The notes beneath the pieces were generated by a model, which saw only the letters and a list, made by a program, of their open reading frames with translations, did no database searches and was not told where the DNA came from. From contig JACGCN010000012.1 in the NCBI GenBank assembly GCA_014905825.1, positions 992,001 to 1,056,000 of the forward strand: 64,000 nt of DNA, written 5' to 3'. Source of the stretch: Lyophyllum atratum (taxonomy: Eukaryota > Basidiomycota > Agaricomycetes > Agaricales > Lyophyllaceae). Below, piece by piece: positions 12,207 through 23,851 of the stretch. A program made the position numbers and the translations under genes. Numbering within the stretch: the first letter of the stretch is position 1; each line of letters begins with the position of its first letter.

Positions 12207-13614
12207 GTTTGTAGATGAAAATCAGGGGTAGGGCTCGAGGAGATGTGCGGGGATGCGAATGATGATAAGAGCTGCAATGAATGCAGTCAAACCTGCCTAT
12301 GCAGTGATAAATGCTGGCAGAAGGTGCGTGTCAGTCAACAAGAGCATCATGTGCACTGGCGACGGTGCGGTGCCAGATCAGGGACGATGACAAATACCTC
12401 CGCCGTTTCCCCAGATTTCCCCAGATTGACTAGGGAATTGAAATATCGCGACCCATATCGATCGCGTACTTCACCAAGATGGTATACCTCGCAGATCCTG
12501 CTGGACAAGTGACAAGACAGAGATGATTTTTTTTTGCCGCCACGCCCGCCGAAAAGGGAGAGGCCAAAGTCAGCAATACATGTGCTCATCGTGCGTTCAC
12601 TGTTATCAGATGATGGAAAAAGAACTGAAGGAATATGCAGACGCATGGTAACGTATGGTCTACAGCAACCACATACATATGCGAGTACTTAGTTCACATT
12701 GTCAGGGGATATGGACAGCAGATCGTGAGTGACGGACTTCCTAAACATGCAGTGGTCTGTCTCGCTCGAAGACTCGTGCGAATCGTGGAGCATGGACTGT
12801 GGAAAGAGAAGACATAAACGAATTACTAACGATACTGTTGTACTTAGATGCTTGAACCGGTTATTTTGGTTTGAAGGAAGAGGAATTCAGCTAGTACTTG
12901 ACAGGCTTGAGTGACGACTCAGACTCCAGAGGAACATTTTGTCAGAAAAAAAGTAGTTCAGGATCCGGCACGGATAAGAAACCAGCCTTGAAATATCCGG
13001 TTGCGCGTCCCACGCGCGTCACGGTTGCAATCTATGGAGCTCAGAATTAGAACGTTAGGAGCTGGAGACGCAGCGGTTATCTCAGCGGAGGAGAAGACCG
13101 AAGAAAACCGATGTTGGCGGAAGATGGCGATGTTAGGAAAGCCCTTACGCCACAAATAACCCAATACTCGTTGTTTGTAGTCGGTCCGGACTCGCCGTTC
13201 GTCGATTTGTGTACCGACTCCCCTCCTCAGTCACGATGTCTTCTGGTGTCTTCTCTCACTGGCCATAAGTCGGTAATGGACTATCTCGGCGTGGCTTTTC
13301 GGACTCTCTTGCACCAAACGCTTAAAAGTAAAGGCTTCAGGTTTTTTGCGGTCTCGAGCAACAGAAATGTCCATCATCTGCGGAATCCATCAGTGGCATG
13401 TCAAAGTTTAACCCCACCACGCTCTGAGTTCAATGGTTGCGCCATCATCGGAACCAGTGATCAACGATCAGCTGCTTCTTTGCCCTAGACCTGGTGTCAT
13501 AGTACCTGTGCTGCCAAGCACCCCGTATTCCAGCCCAACGACTGAAACAACATACACCCTGGCCATGGTGCACCTTTAGATCTTACTGCTTCATCCCCTT
13601 GAACTCTGCTCTTC
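12207..13614. other. Gene-poor interval
   Basis: About 1.4 kb between two divergently placed genes. Open frames on both strands (e.g. 12243-12512 and 13111-13488 plus) lack motifs and splice structure. The last part should be the promoter of the DUF6534-like gene. I see no RNA gene or repeat. Confidence 0.35.
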
Positions 13615-14999
13615 ATGGATCGTGATGCGCAGGTCCAGTTCATCGAGGGTACACTAGGGCCCCATGAAGTTGGCGTCATGGTCGCGATCTTCCTGTTTGG
13701 TCTGGTCACCATACAGGCCTTCATCTATTTTCGACAATACCCGGATGATCCTCGAGGAGTAAAACTTCTGGTAAGTTTTCGTCGTTATGTCTGTTCAATG
13801 TTTCTCGTCACTCACGGAACCAGGTCACCGTCGTTTGGTACGTCAGAATTAGAGGGTTCTCGGCATTTCTTTCTGCCCCTTACCCGTTTTCTCTGTGAAA
13901 GGACGCTGTTCTTTGGACACACGATTATCAGCGCATTCTCACTTTACCGGCGTACCGTAACAGATTACGGGAAGATATCGGATTTAGAGCAGTATCCAGA
14001 AGGAATGTGCGGGGCGTTTTCATTGTCTGGTCTCATTGGTTCACTCGTCCAGGTGGGTATCAGTGATCAATCTCCCAGCTTGTGTTCATCGATGCATCCC
14101 TCATCGCTCTTTCAGTCATTCTTCGCCTATCGACTATACCGACTCTCTGGTCGGCTGACGATTGGCATCATGTGCTGGATACTCTCCCTCGTGCGGTTCG
14201 GGTGCATTCTCTTTATCTCCGTGACTACATGCCAGGCCACTTCGGTGCGTGAGTATGTGGCCCACTGGAAATGGCTCGTCATCTTCTCGCTATCCCTCTC
14301 TGCGTTTGTGGACTTGATGATCGCTGGTTCACTCTCTTATTGCCTGTGGAGCCGGAGTGAAGATGTTTTTAAATAGTACGTGTCTCGACTGTTTGACTTC
14401 AGCCAAATGGTAACAGGGAGACCAGCGCACAAAGGGCAGTCGACAAGCTTATTGCTTGGACAATTCGTGGGTGTCCTTCTTCCATTGATGCCCTCTGTGA
14501 TCACTCAACCATGTACAGAAACTGGTGCATTGACGAGGTGTGTTGCCGCCATATGATATGGGACCTAGGCTATGGGGCTGAATAGCACACCAGTATCTCG
14601 AGTATACTTATGCTCGTCCTCGTAAGTTCCTCGTTCTCATCCAATGGGTTCATCTCCTTTCTAAACAGAACGACAGTATGCTGCTGTTCATAATTTTGCG
14701 TGGCTGGCAGTATATCCAGTCATTTCTGGATGTGTGTACCTTCCACAACGCTCGACCTAGGAATCAGGCTGATGGCATCCAAAACAGTGTTCGCGAATTA
14801 CCTTTTAGCCTCGTGAGTTATTCTTGCTATCCAAGACCATTGCATAGTTGATATGCGCGGTAGCCTCAACGCACGTAATGATTTCCGAGAGGACATGAAC
14901 CGCAAGCCAACCTTTTTCGACGTCGAAACACCCGCTGACGTCGTCCAGCAGCCACGATATGTTAGTCCACCCTCCAGCCTGTGTTGGATCCAATACTGA
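13615..14999 (+). CDS. DUF6534-like seven-helix membrane protein
   Basis: Start at 13615 (MDRDAQVQFIEGTLGPHEVG) followed by a first membrane helix, VMVAIFLFGLVTIQAFIYF, and the conserved-style QYPDD segment. Further hydrophobic segments follow through SAFVDLMIAGSLSYCLWSR. After introns near 14375-14415, 14465-14517 and 14540-14590 come DKLIAWTIR, TSISSILMLVL and FANYLLASLNARNDFRED. The tail is a soluble C-terminus (FFDVETPADVVQQPRY) with stop TGA at 14997-14999. This layout (several helices, a Leu-Leu-Ala-Ser-Leu-Asn-Ala-Arg motif after the last helix, a short polar tail) is that of the large Agaricomycete family annotated DUF6534, whose function is not known. Exon borders in the middle are approximate. 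Confidence 0.8.
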
Positions 15000-15679
15000 C
15001 CGTAGTTGGTTTGATACCATAGTCCCTTCATATCAGCGCGATAGACGATTCTGGGTTTAGTACTTCCGATCATGTACATCCCCTAGGCCTCCAGCCTCCA
15101 CGGCGGTCAGAATTGAATGGGTAGGTCGTTTCGTCATGTCCGAGTATGTCGAACTTATAGCGCCCATGAAGAACATAGAGAACATTGTACATCTAATGCA
15201 TTCGGGACACAGATTATTCTAGAGGGTTTATTAATAATTGGCTTCGAGTTCAGATTGAGGAGAATCGAGGGCTATTGGTGGGCGTATATGTACTCACTCG
15301 GATGAAAGGACGCGGAAAGACCAGTGCATAGGGAAAAATAGGGACCGAGGTTTGAGCATCGTTAATTAAAGCCTGATGGAGGATGATGCCAATCAACATG
15401 AGTCTGCCCGTCACCTCCTTCTCTTTCCTCTCTCTGGATGCACACCAAAGATACCCGATGCCTGAGTGGTTGGAACTCACTGGCATCAAGAAAAGAACCC
15501 AACGGTGACTAAACGTCATATAATGGGCCCGGGACTTTTCCGGTGGAACAGTTAAGCTCACATGAGTTGATAAGAGTCGAAACACCAGGACAGATCTATT
15601 CCGCCGCCTATGGTGGCTCTACGTCTCTCCAACTTTCACCCCTCCAATCACTTCTTCCTCGCAACTTCCGGCGTACGCA
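15000..15679. other. Intergenic region
   Basis: Between two plus-strand genes. Open frames on the minus strand (14798-15079, 15250-15585) have no recognisable content. Nothing else seen. Confidence 0.4.
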
Positions 15680-17317
15680 ATGCACCAATGTTTGGCGATA
15701 CCAGAGATTCTTGCTGCCGTTTTCCAACACTTTCGCGACATGGAGGACAGGGAGGAGGGATCAGCGATACTTGCACGCCTCGCAGTTACCTGCAAATCAT
15801 TCAAAGAACCAGCCCTAGACGCTCTCTGGTATAGGCTGCCATCATTTCATCGACTCATCGGGTGCCTACCCCCCGATGCCATTGACAAGCAGAGAGGAGG
15901 AAGGTTTCCTCGCGTAAGCCAAGTTTTAACAACCATAGCCGTTTTTCACGCTCATCATAGACAGTATCACCGCCTTACGCGAAGGCTAGGACCAAATGAC
16001 TTCGATAGAATTCAGTCCTATGCCTCCAGGGTCAAGATTCTCCTTGGCCTCGATCAACCAGAATTACTGGACCCCATCCTGCTCCCCGTACTCCTTTCTC
16101 AGAACCCGAATCCGGGGCCACTATTATCTACGCTCAGGAGTTTGAATATCTCTATCGACCTCTTCAACCACCAAGCCTTCTACCCTCGCCTGGTTGTCGG
16201 TCCCACACTGAAGGCGATCACTCTCTTTACCCATGCTGCGCTTGGCGCCTCAATGGTTGACTATCCTTGGGATAACGTTCAGAAGGTGCTGATGACGCAC
16301 CCAATAGCCCTCGAATCGTTCAAGATCCATGCATCTACATCTAACATAATCCCATTTTCTGATTCCCCACCTGTACTCGTGGAGCTCATACACAGCTTCA
16401 AGCATATCAAAGTGCTAGACGTTCCTACATTTTGCGCAGGCTACAGCACCTTTTCCCACCTTGCATCGTTACCTGAACTTCAGGAGCTGAGTATCTCAGG
16501 AATTGGTGCAGAGCTTGCTCTCCTTGTCGATGTCCCTTTTCCAAACCTACGGAAACTCCAACTCCGAATTCAACATTTGATCTTCTGCGAAACCTTTTTC
16601 CAGTTTCCCCGTTTCCAGCAGCTTCAGTCCTTGAAGATAGTGCGAAATGCTGACGTTGGTCCTACATGGAATATTGCCCAGTTCTTCCTCCATTTTCGAA
16701 CGGGCCAAGCACTTCCAGCCCTGACCTCCCTCGACATCAGAATTCCGTTCAAGCATTACCGTCCTCCTCGTACCAGTAATCTCGCATCCCCTATCAGTCT
16801 ACAGACCCTCGAGCCCCTCTTTACCATTGTCAACCTGACGACGCTCAGAATCAACGTAGACACCCCTTTTAATCTTAATCTCAGTGACCTGGTTAAAATA
16901 GGGACAGCTTGGCCCCACCTCAGGGTCCTCGAACTCCAGGACCGAATGATCCATTCGGTCCCAAATGTCGCGCTCGCAGACCTCATCCCCTTCCTCTCGT
17001 CATGCCCCAATCTTGAAGAGCTGGCGCTTCGCGTGAACGCGTTACAAGAAATACCTAGCTTTGCGCAACTGGGCGAAATCGTACCACATTGTCGTCTACG
17101 CAAGTTCAACTATTGCAGATCCCCAATCAAGGAACCTCGCCAAGTAGCTGCCTTTTTGGCATACCTCCTCCCTAATATCTCGGAATTGGACGCAGAGCGT
17201 GTCTTCAATGCACAAGGCGACCTCGTGGATTTTACGGAGGATCCTACGGAGTTACTGTACGTGAAACGTTGGGAAGAGGTCCAAGGCATCATGAAGCCAT
17301 TGCTTGCGGATGACTAG
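15680..17317 (+). CDS. F-box protein with leucine-rich-repeat-like body
   Basis: Single uninterrupted frame of 545 codons, unusual here because almost every neighbour has introns. The N-terminus (IPEILAAVFQHFRDMED, then LARLAVTCKSFKEPALDALW) matches the F-box pattern that binds Skp1 in SCF ubiquitin ligases (residues about 5-50). The rest is a run of irregular Leu-rich segments of the type LRSLNISIDL, LRKLQLRIQHL, LTSLDIRIPF, LTTLRINVDTPF, LRVLELQDRM and LEELALRVNAL, as in fungal F-box/LRR proteins that choose substrates. The tail is acidic and ends MKPLLADD. Substrate unknown. Such genes are highly multiplied in mushroom-forming fungi. Confidence 0.88.
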   Translation: MHQCLAIPEILAAVFQHFRDMEDREEGSAILARLAVTCKSFKEPALDALWYRLPSFHRLIGCLPPDAIDKQRGGRFPRVSQVLTTIAVFHAHHRQYHRLTRRLGPNDFDRIQSYASRVKILLGLDQPELLDPILLPVLLSQNPNPGPLLSTLRSLNISIDLFNHQAFYPRLVVGPTLKAITLFTHAALGASMVDYPWDNVQKVLMTHPIALESFKIHASTSNIIPFSDSPPVLVELIHSFKHIKVLDVPTFCAGYSTFSHLASLPELQELSISGIGAELALLVDVPFPNLRKLQLRIQHLIFCETFFQFPRFQQLQSLKIVRNADVGPTWNIAQFFLHFRTGQALPALTSLDIRIPFKHYRPPRTSNLASPISLQTLEPLFTIVNLTTLRINVDTPFNLNLSDLVKIGTAWPHLRVLELQDRMIHSVPNVALADLIPFLSSCPNLEELALRVNALQEIPSFAQLGEIVPHCRLRKFNYCRSPIKEPRQVAAFLAYLLPNISELDAERVFNAQGDLVDFTEDPTELLYVKRWEEVQGIMKPLLADD

Positions 17318-18059
17318 TAGAATGAGTGCATTTGCGCTGTATGTGTTTCATGGTCGACTTGAATTGACAAACTCCTCGACGTTCACGTGTTCGGCCCAAT
17401 GACCTGGAACATTTTGGGGTTCGTCTTTTGACCTGCCCTTGTCAAGTGTTCCTGGAGCCACCACGAACATGCCTATGAACAGTGCGTACCAGTATCTCAG
17501 ATACGGTTGTGTGCAATTGGGGTGACCCAGAAAGAGGATGGTCAACGATATCATTGTGTGGACGATACTATGTCATTCTTTTATGTTCGTAGCGTTCACC
17601 CGACGGCTATATATATATCCATGGTAGGTTCGGCTATTCATCATCACATCCGTGAGGTCCTCCAAATACTGTTATCTTACTGGTCTGGGGTGGAGGGCTA
17701 TCTCTTGCTTCTAGAGTATGTAAGGCTGCGTATGATGTCGCTCGATGTATACATGGTATACGGTGTCTGCCCCCATTTGCTCTGCCTTTTTATCGGGAAC
17801 TTTGTACATAGCTCGTTGAATGCTACGAACGTATTTATTTCCGAAAAACATACATGATATAAGTGATGCTGCTGTATCCATTCCTCCCCTTGGTCCATCC
17901 ATCCAATCCCTTCCACCGTACATACGAAATAATGATAGCAACAAGTTAAACAACGAGAGCAACTACAATGGATAGCCTGTGCGTAAGAACGAGGCAACGA
18001 AAGTCAATATACATACAAAAAGAATCCGGAAGAGAACAAATTGAACCAGAAAAAAAACC
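17318..18059. other. Intergenic region with a possible small membrane ORF
   Basis: On the minus strand at about 17348-17554 a short frame contains a hydrophobic segment (RYWYALFIGMFVVAPG) followed by a polar tail ending EEFVNSSRP. It looks more protein-like than its surroundings, but I cannot name it or fix its start. The remainder shows nothing clear and should include the 3' UTRs of two convergent genes. Confidence 0.25.
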
Positions 18060-21000
18060 TCATCGCCTACCCGGGGGTGGAATAGGCAGCGGCGGCTGCG
18101 ACAACCGATTCGGCGAGCTATTGACGCGCGTGTTCCACCTCGTCTGCTCATCCTGACCATCCTCGTCGGGGTCTGCATATATACCCGAGAACTTCGTACG
18201 CGGTGTCGCCGTACCCGGAAGCGCAGGTTGGAAGGATGACGGGGTGGCATTGGGGTAGGCATTACGGCCACGCGGCGTCATGTTCGAAGGCGGGGGAGGG
18301 ATAACAGGCCCGCTCCGGACAGCACCGAGGGGGGCATTCACAGTTGCAGGGGAAGCAGGTGCATATATTCTAGATGGCGGACGCGGGATGACAGGCGCGT
18401 ATATCTGGCTCTGCGACGAGGACGACGACGGTGGCGGCGGAATGACGGGCCCACTGCGGGATGCGCCGCCAAGGGACATTTGGGACTGGGCAGGCGGGGT
18501 GGGGGCGTAGATTTGATGGCGAGGCACACCGTTATCACGGTTGGGGGCAGCGTAGATGCGCGAGGGGTCGTTCTGAAGAGGGCGTGCTCCGGCGAGCGAA
18601 GGTGAGGTGGGGCCGTATATCTGGCGTGGGGTCTGTGAGGCGGCAGAGCTGCTGGTGGGAGGAGCATATATCTGGTTGCGCGCGTCAGGCCCCCTGCCAT
18701 AGATACGGGAAGGATCTCCTTGGAGAGGTTGAGACCCAGAGGAGGAGGGCGATGGGGGGCCGTATATCTGGTGCTTGAGGGCCTGAGCGGGGCCTCGAGT
18801 AGAGGGGCCGTAGATAGAGGGTGCTGTCTGGGTAGTGACAGGTGCCTGGCGAGATCCAGCCTGAGAGGGTGGATTGGCATATATATTGGTGCCAAGACGA
18901 GCACCTCTGCCTGTACCCCGGCCCCAATCCGGGCGGCGGCTGTCTGAGCTGCCAGTACCAGATTCGGTTTCGGAGGGATTCTTATAGGGAACGAACCCAC
19001 GCGGGGGGAAGTTATGTAAATCTCCATTGTCGTGTGGGTCTACCATGTCTGGGATGACTGGCCGTGTGTCCTGCTCCTCGGGGACGAGAGTAAGAGGCGC
19101 GCTATTTGGGCTGAGGAAGCCTGCCGTCTCTTGATCGCGTATGCCCGCGCTTGAAGGGGGTCGAGACTGTAGAGAGAAACGAGTCAGTACGATGATGGCA
19201 AGAAATAGAACACAGAAGACGTACGGGAGGCTCAACTATGATATTAACTGTACTCCCACTCGATGCACGAGGCTGGTTTTGACCGTAAGGCGACCGTTCG
19301 TTTGTGCGACCACGCGGCTGGAACGACGGGCTGAGGTGATCTCGACTCGTCGGCGTGATAGGGCTCGTAGCAGAGGAATCAAGTGGCTACATATATCATC
19401 AGCTGGATCGTTCCAGATGAGGAGACTAATTCAACTCACGTCATTGACAGTGCTACGTCTCCAGTGATCAACGTCCGGCCCACCCACGGTGTTTGTGAAG
19501 TCGGGGGGTGGATTCGTGAGCCACGTCGGAGAAGGCGACGGCGCGTCGCTAGCACTTGTGCGGCTGTGCGAGCGTATACTCGGAACTTCCGGGATGTCGC
19601 TGAGGTTATGCCCCCAGTCCCCATCGACTCTCCCCGAAGTAGCTGGGAACGTGATAATATCTAGGTTCGACATCCCCGTGGTGATAGATGAGGCAGAATG
19701 CATGGTGTCGGGTGACGAGGGTTGGGGGCGGTGCCCACGTGGGTAGGGGTACGGTTGGGTCTGTTGGTTTGGAACCATGATTGGCGGTGGGGGCCCCTTG
19801 GGGGGAGGAATGCGAAGGGGCGGCGTTTCCGCAGTTGCTGGCTCGGACGGAGGCTCCACTATAACGATCGGTGGGGGCTGGGGCATACGCAGGTAGGGCA
19901 AACGGTTGGAGCGCATACTGGTGTGTTGACTGACAGTGGAGCTCGACGACATGTCGCGTTCTCGTTCATGCTCCAGTTGCCGGACTTTCTGTCGCTCCTG
20001 ATGCAGTTGTTTCTCCCGATCTTCCCGTATACGCCGCTCTTCATCCCTCTCCCTCTCCAGCTCCTTCTCCCTTTCGCGCTCTCGATCTAGCTCTTTCTCC
20101 CTCTCCTCGCGTACACGTCGCTCCTCATCCCTCTCCCGCTCAAGTTCCCTCTCCCTTTCACGCTCACGCTCCAGAACGGCCTCCATCTCCCTCCGTCGCG
20201 CCTCCTCCTTCTCGCGCATCTCCCTTTTCTCGCGCTCCAACTCAAGCTCCTTCATCTTGACCCTCATCCGCTCAGCCTCCTGTGCCCTTTCTGCTTCCCG
20301 GAGCTCCCACTGCCGAATCGTCTCCCGCTGTTCGGCCTCACGCCGTACTGTCTCCTCCATCCGCTCCTTCGCCGCATCCAGCTCCTGCCGCACACTATCT
20401 CCTGCCGGGGTCGAAGACCTAGTAGGAATGGAATCCGCAGGCTGGCTCCGAGGCGTGTGACTGGACTGCCCACGAGGCACCCTAGGCTGAGCACGTTCCC
20501 GAGACTCGTGTCGGCGATGACGTCGCGCTTCACTTGGGTGCTGTGAACCGTTCGTACCCCGCGATAAATCGGGCGTCTGGTGGGGATGTGCAGGCCGCCT
20601 GTCCTCCATGTCGGTATCCCCTTCGTATTCCTCGATGAAGGCCTGGCCGCTGCCTAAAGGAGTCTGATGCGGACGATCGGCGATGTTTCGACGACGCATT
20701 CCTTCCTCTTGTTCAAGGGCCAACATCCTTCCCTGTCTCATCCCTTCGGCGTATCCCAGCTTCCGACCTTCCTCGCGTGCTAATGTTACGAGTCGTTGGT
20801 CATTGAGCTGCCGGGCTAGAGCACGTGCTTTGGTAGCAGACCTCTCGGCCTCGTCGCGTTCAATCTCGATACTTTTGACCAGCTGTTGTTTATTTTGGCT
20901 GTTGGATCATTAGCAACAGAACCTCGTGTAACCAAAGTACTAACGTACATTTCACGCTGGGCCGTTTCAAGCTGGAACCGGTATAGCTCCAACTCATGCT

Positions 21001-21551
21001 TGGCCCTTGTCGCCTCCACTTGTGCATCCATCACGCTTTCCGCAATCTTCAGGCCCTTGATAGTATGTCCCGTCTCCAACGTTTGACGTGCCTCCTCCGC
21101 GGTGTTCGCCCGGCGCTGCAGCCCCTTGAGCTGTGTAATCGCAGTGTGGAGGAGCTTGCGGCCTTCCTTTGCTTCGTACTCCTGTGTAATTAGGCGCTGA
21201 ACGAGCGTCTCCACCGGCGTATTAGACAACACTCGCTCGCGCTCTCGCCGGTATTGCGCACTAGGTCCTTTCTTTAAGGCAGTTTTCGTAGCGCCCATGT
21301 TGGTTCGCGGCTGCCCAGACTTATAGTCCGGTTGTGAGTTAGGATTGTAGGTATACACAGGTTCTTTGTGGGGGAATTGGTACTGGGAGTTGTAGTAGGA
21401 TTCATTTAGTGGGCGTTCCGAATCAGCTTGACCGCGCTCTTGTAGGTTAAGGCTTAAAAGAAAAAAAGAACAATGGGCATTCTGGGATCGAAAAAGGGCT
21501 ACGCGATGCTCACCCATTGTCCTCTGGGAAAAAGAAACGATCGTCCGGCAT
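18060..21551 (-). CDS. Large coiled-coil protein with charged helix and IY(G/A)P repeat tail
   Basis: Not a family I can name. The best start is ATG at 21549-21551 (MPDDRFFFPEDNG), followed by an intron from about 21513 that splices into LNLQERGQADSERP; a later ATG inside that intron is a false start. The N-terminal third is helical (VQRLITQEYEAKEG, QVEATRAKHELELY). After an intron near 20890-20950 comes a long Arg/Glu-rich helix (about 19960-20330, blocks such as REREREREL and RDEERRVREEREKE), then Pro-rich disorder (PPPIVIVEPP). Introns near 19383-19437 and 19195-19252 join TVND to PLDSSATSP and VEPP to SRPPSSAG. The tail (about 18150-18900) holds about eleven Ile-Tyr-Gly/Ala-Pro-type motifs and ends IPPPGRR (stop 18060-18062). 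About 1,100 residues. Likely a cytosolic scaffold; function not known. A fragment of its first exon is duplicated near 23.5 kb. Confidence 0.72.
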
Positions 21552-23424
21552 TACCTGGGGGTGGCCTGAGATAGAGAAACGAGTGGTCCAGAGGGTGGCG
21601 TGCGTACCTCGGTTCTAGCCATATATGAGCTCTAATCCCCACTCGACTCCTTGACGAGCCAAAACGTCGAAAGTGGTGTTTGTGGGGTCGAGTGGGGTTC
21701 GGGCGACTCCTTGAACCGTGGCAGGTCTAACCCTGCCTTGTTCAGTCAGTCCTGTCAGCTTCCTGTCCAGCGAACGATCAAGAAGATGGTGGTTATAGCA
21801 AGAGAGGGCCGTTGCCCGTCCGACTCCGTCCTAGCAGGCCATCAACTGTTCAGGAACCGAAACAAATTTGACGCGTTGCTCATAGAATCGGGTTAGGGTT
21901 TCGTTGTTCCCATGACAGCCGACGACAATGCAACGACGCGACAATGACCTCTTTCTCTACCTTAGCTCTTCCAATATACACATTAGCATAACTAAAGCAT
22001 CTCAATATATGTAGATATATATACCAAGCACGAAAAACGACAGGCTTTATACATTTCTACAGCAAGGGTATGTACATGGCACAGGATTGATACAGGAAGA
22101 CTGGCATAGCTGGAGCAAAGAAAGGAATCGTAACATCGAGCATAGTCCAGAGAGCAGGAAAGACTCCGCCTTAGATCTTCGGAAGAACCGCAGCAATCCA
22201 TGCATGCAGATCCTCCATCTCCAACTCATTCATCCAATGCCCGAGGTCATCATAGGATATAAATCGGATACCAGCTATACTTCCAGGGTCCTTGAAGTCG
22301 TCGGATGTGAGCCTCTCATCAGAGGCATGAAGTGGTATTCCAAGGTCAGAACTGAGTGTCTGCGCTGATCGCAGGGAGAAATTATAGTCGACCTGGACAT
22401 CGAGGCGACCATGGCCCCAGAAAATTGGGAGAGGCGAAGCGATCTGAGGAAGATGTCAAGTCAAGATTCTACGAGAAGATCAAGGGGAATGCGGTATACC
22501 TCTTTGATTTTCTTCCTCAAGGGAACGTATCCTGCGAGCACGAAAACACCTGCCAGCGGGCGTTTGGTCGTCAAAGCTGTCAGAAGAGCAACTGCACTTC
22601 CTTGACTGATCCCACCGACCATGATGCGGTTGGAGGGAATACCGTATTCGTGTTCTTCCGAAGATATTATATCGTTGATTTGCTCAACTGCCCGATAGAG
22701 ACCTGGCTCATCTTCTTTTCTGTTTTCTATGTCGAACGAAAAGCAATCAAACCTAATAAAACGAAAAGCAGAATGATATGAAGAGTTAGCTCCAAGTTCC
22801 GTGGGCAAAGTGCCTGCCAGACGGACCAGGAGTTCATAGTTGCTTTACGGGCGCCAGTCACGATCATCCGATGTCTTTACGAGCAATCTTAGTTCTAGAA
22901 GCTTCAAGTTGAAGTGGCTTTCGACATACGCGTGAGGGAATATCCACTTTATGTGCTCTACACCTGGGATTACGCGCAGAATGTTGGCGCACATTAGCAT
23001 TCCGTGGCCCGAATCTCCCAAGCCCTGTCAAAAGCTCCTGATCAGTTGTAACCAACCCGATTAGCGCCTCTAAACTAACATGCAACCATATTACAGTCGC
23101 GGTATGTTTCTCTGGTGGCGCGATGGTGATAAATTTGTATGGGACTTTCGAGTTGGCCGCAGGCTCCGGATCGCCAACTTGGAGGATCGTTTCTAAAGTA
23201 TCCATTTTCAGATAAACAATCAATCGGACGCCTTCCCGAATGTTGCGCGAGGTGAGTCGTTCCTACGTAGTATGACGGTCAGTTATACAACTTGCAAGTC
23301 GTTTAGGACAAGTCACGTTTGCTGTGATAGTAATAGTTGGCAAAAATGACTCACGAGTTGTCTTCCTAAAGAAGACCAATTCCTGCACCTGTGACCTATT
23401 CAATTTTTCTCCTGAATAGGCTTG
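21440..23424. repeat. Tandem duplication, unit A
   Basis: First copy of a tandem duplication that continues at 23425-25145. It covers the first exon and intron of the coiled-coil gene, its promoter, and thioesterase copy A. Near-identical landmarks in both units include CGCGATGCTCACCCATTGTC and GACGCGTTGCTCATAGAATC. Unit A has 317 bp (21544-21860) that unit B lacks. Confidence 0.85.
22171..23205 (-). CDS. Acyl-protein thioesterase/lysophospholipase-type hydrolase, copy A
   Basis: Alpha/beta hydrolase of the APT1 family, which removes palmitate from proteins or acyl chains from lysolipids. The start at 23205 (MDTLETILQVG) precedes KHTATVIWLH. Intron 1 (about 23024-23078) joins this to GLGDSGHGMLMCANIL. 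The nucleophile elbow is GGISQGSAVALLTAL (about 22585-22630). The catalytic Asp lies in FWGHGRLDVQVDYN and the His in YDDLGHWMNELEMED. The stop is at 22171-22173 after AAVLPKI. Intron 3 (about 22445-22500) has clean borders. Intron 2 is odd: its donor (GTAAAG) lies upstream of sequence that copy B appears to translate, so copy A would lack about 16 residues ahead of the FDCFSFDIEN segment. The triad is complete, but the loss could impair folding. Same strand as, and upstream of, the coiled-coil gene. Confidence 0.85.
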
Positions 23425-23516
23425 GAAAGAAAAAAGAGCAATGGGCATCCTGTGACCCAAGAAGGACAACGCGATGCTCACCCATTGTCCTCCGGGAAAA
23501 AGAAACGATCGTAACA
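23425..23516 (-). pseudogene. Broken copy of coiled-coil gene exon 1 / intron 1
   Basis: About 90 bp closely match 21440-21543, the first exon and intron of the large coiled-coil gene. The start codon and the codons before CGATCG are missing because the 317 bp found upstream in unit A are deleted here. What remains cannot start the protein and has no downstream exons. It is a by-product of the tandem duplication. Confidence 0.75.
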
Positions 23517-23851
23517 AATCTGACGCGTTGCTCATAGAATCGGGTTAGGGTTTCATTGTTCCCATGACAGCCGACGACAATGCAATGAGGCGACAATGGC
23601 CTCTGCCTCTAGATCCAATATGCCCATCTCTGTCTTGATATTAGCATAACTAAGGCATCTCAATATATGTAAGTATATCCTGAGCACGAAAACGGCAGGC
23701 TTTATACAGTTCTACAGCAAGGGTACATGTCACAGGATTGATACAGGGAGACTGGCATAGCTGGAGCAAAGAAAGGAATAGCTGGCATAGCTGGAGCAAA
23801 GTGAGAAATAGTAACATCGAGCATAGTCCGGAGAGCAGAAATGGCTCCGCC

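Noticed and set aside
21460..21517. ATG reading MGEHRVALF as the start of the large coiled-coil gene
   Set aside because: It lies inside intron 1. The ATG at 21549-21551 followed by GT-AG splicing gives a coherent N-terminus.
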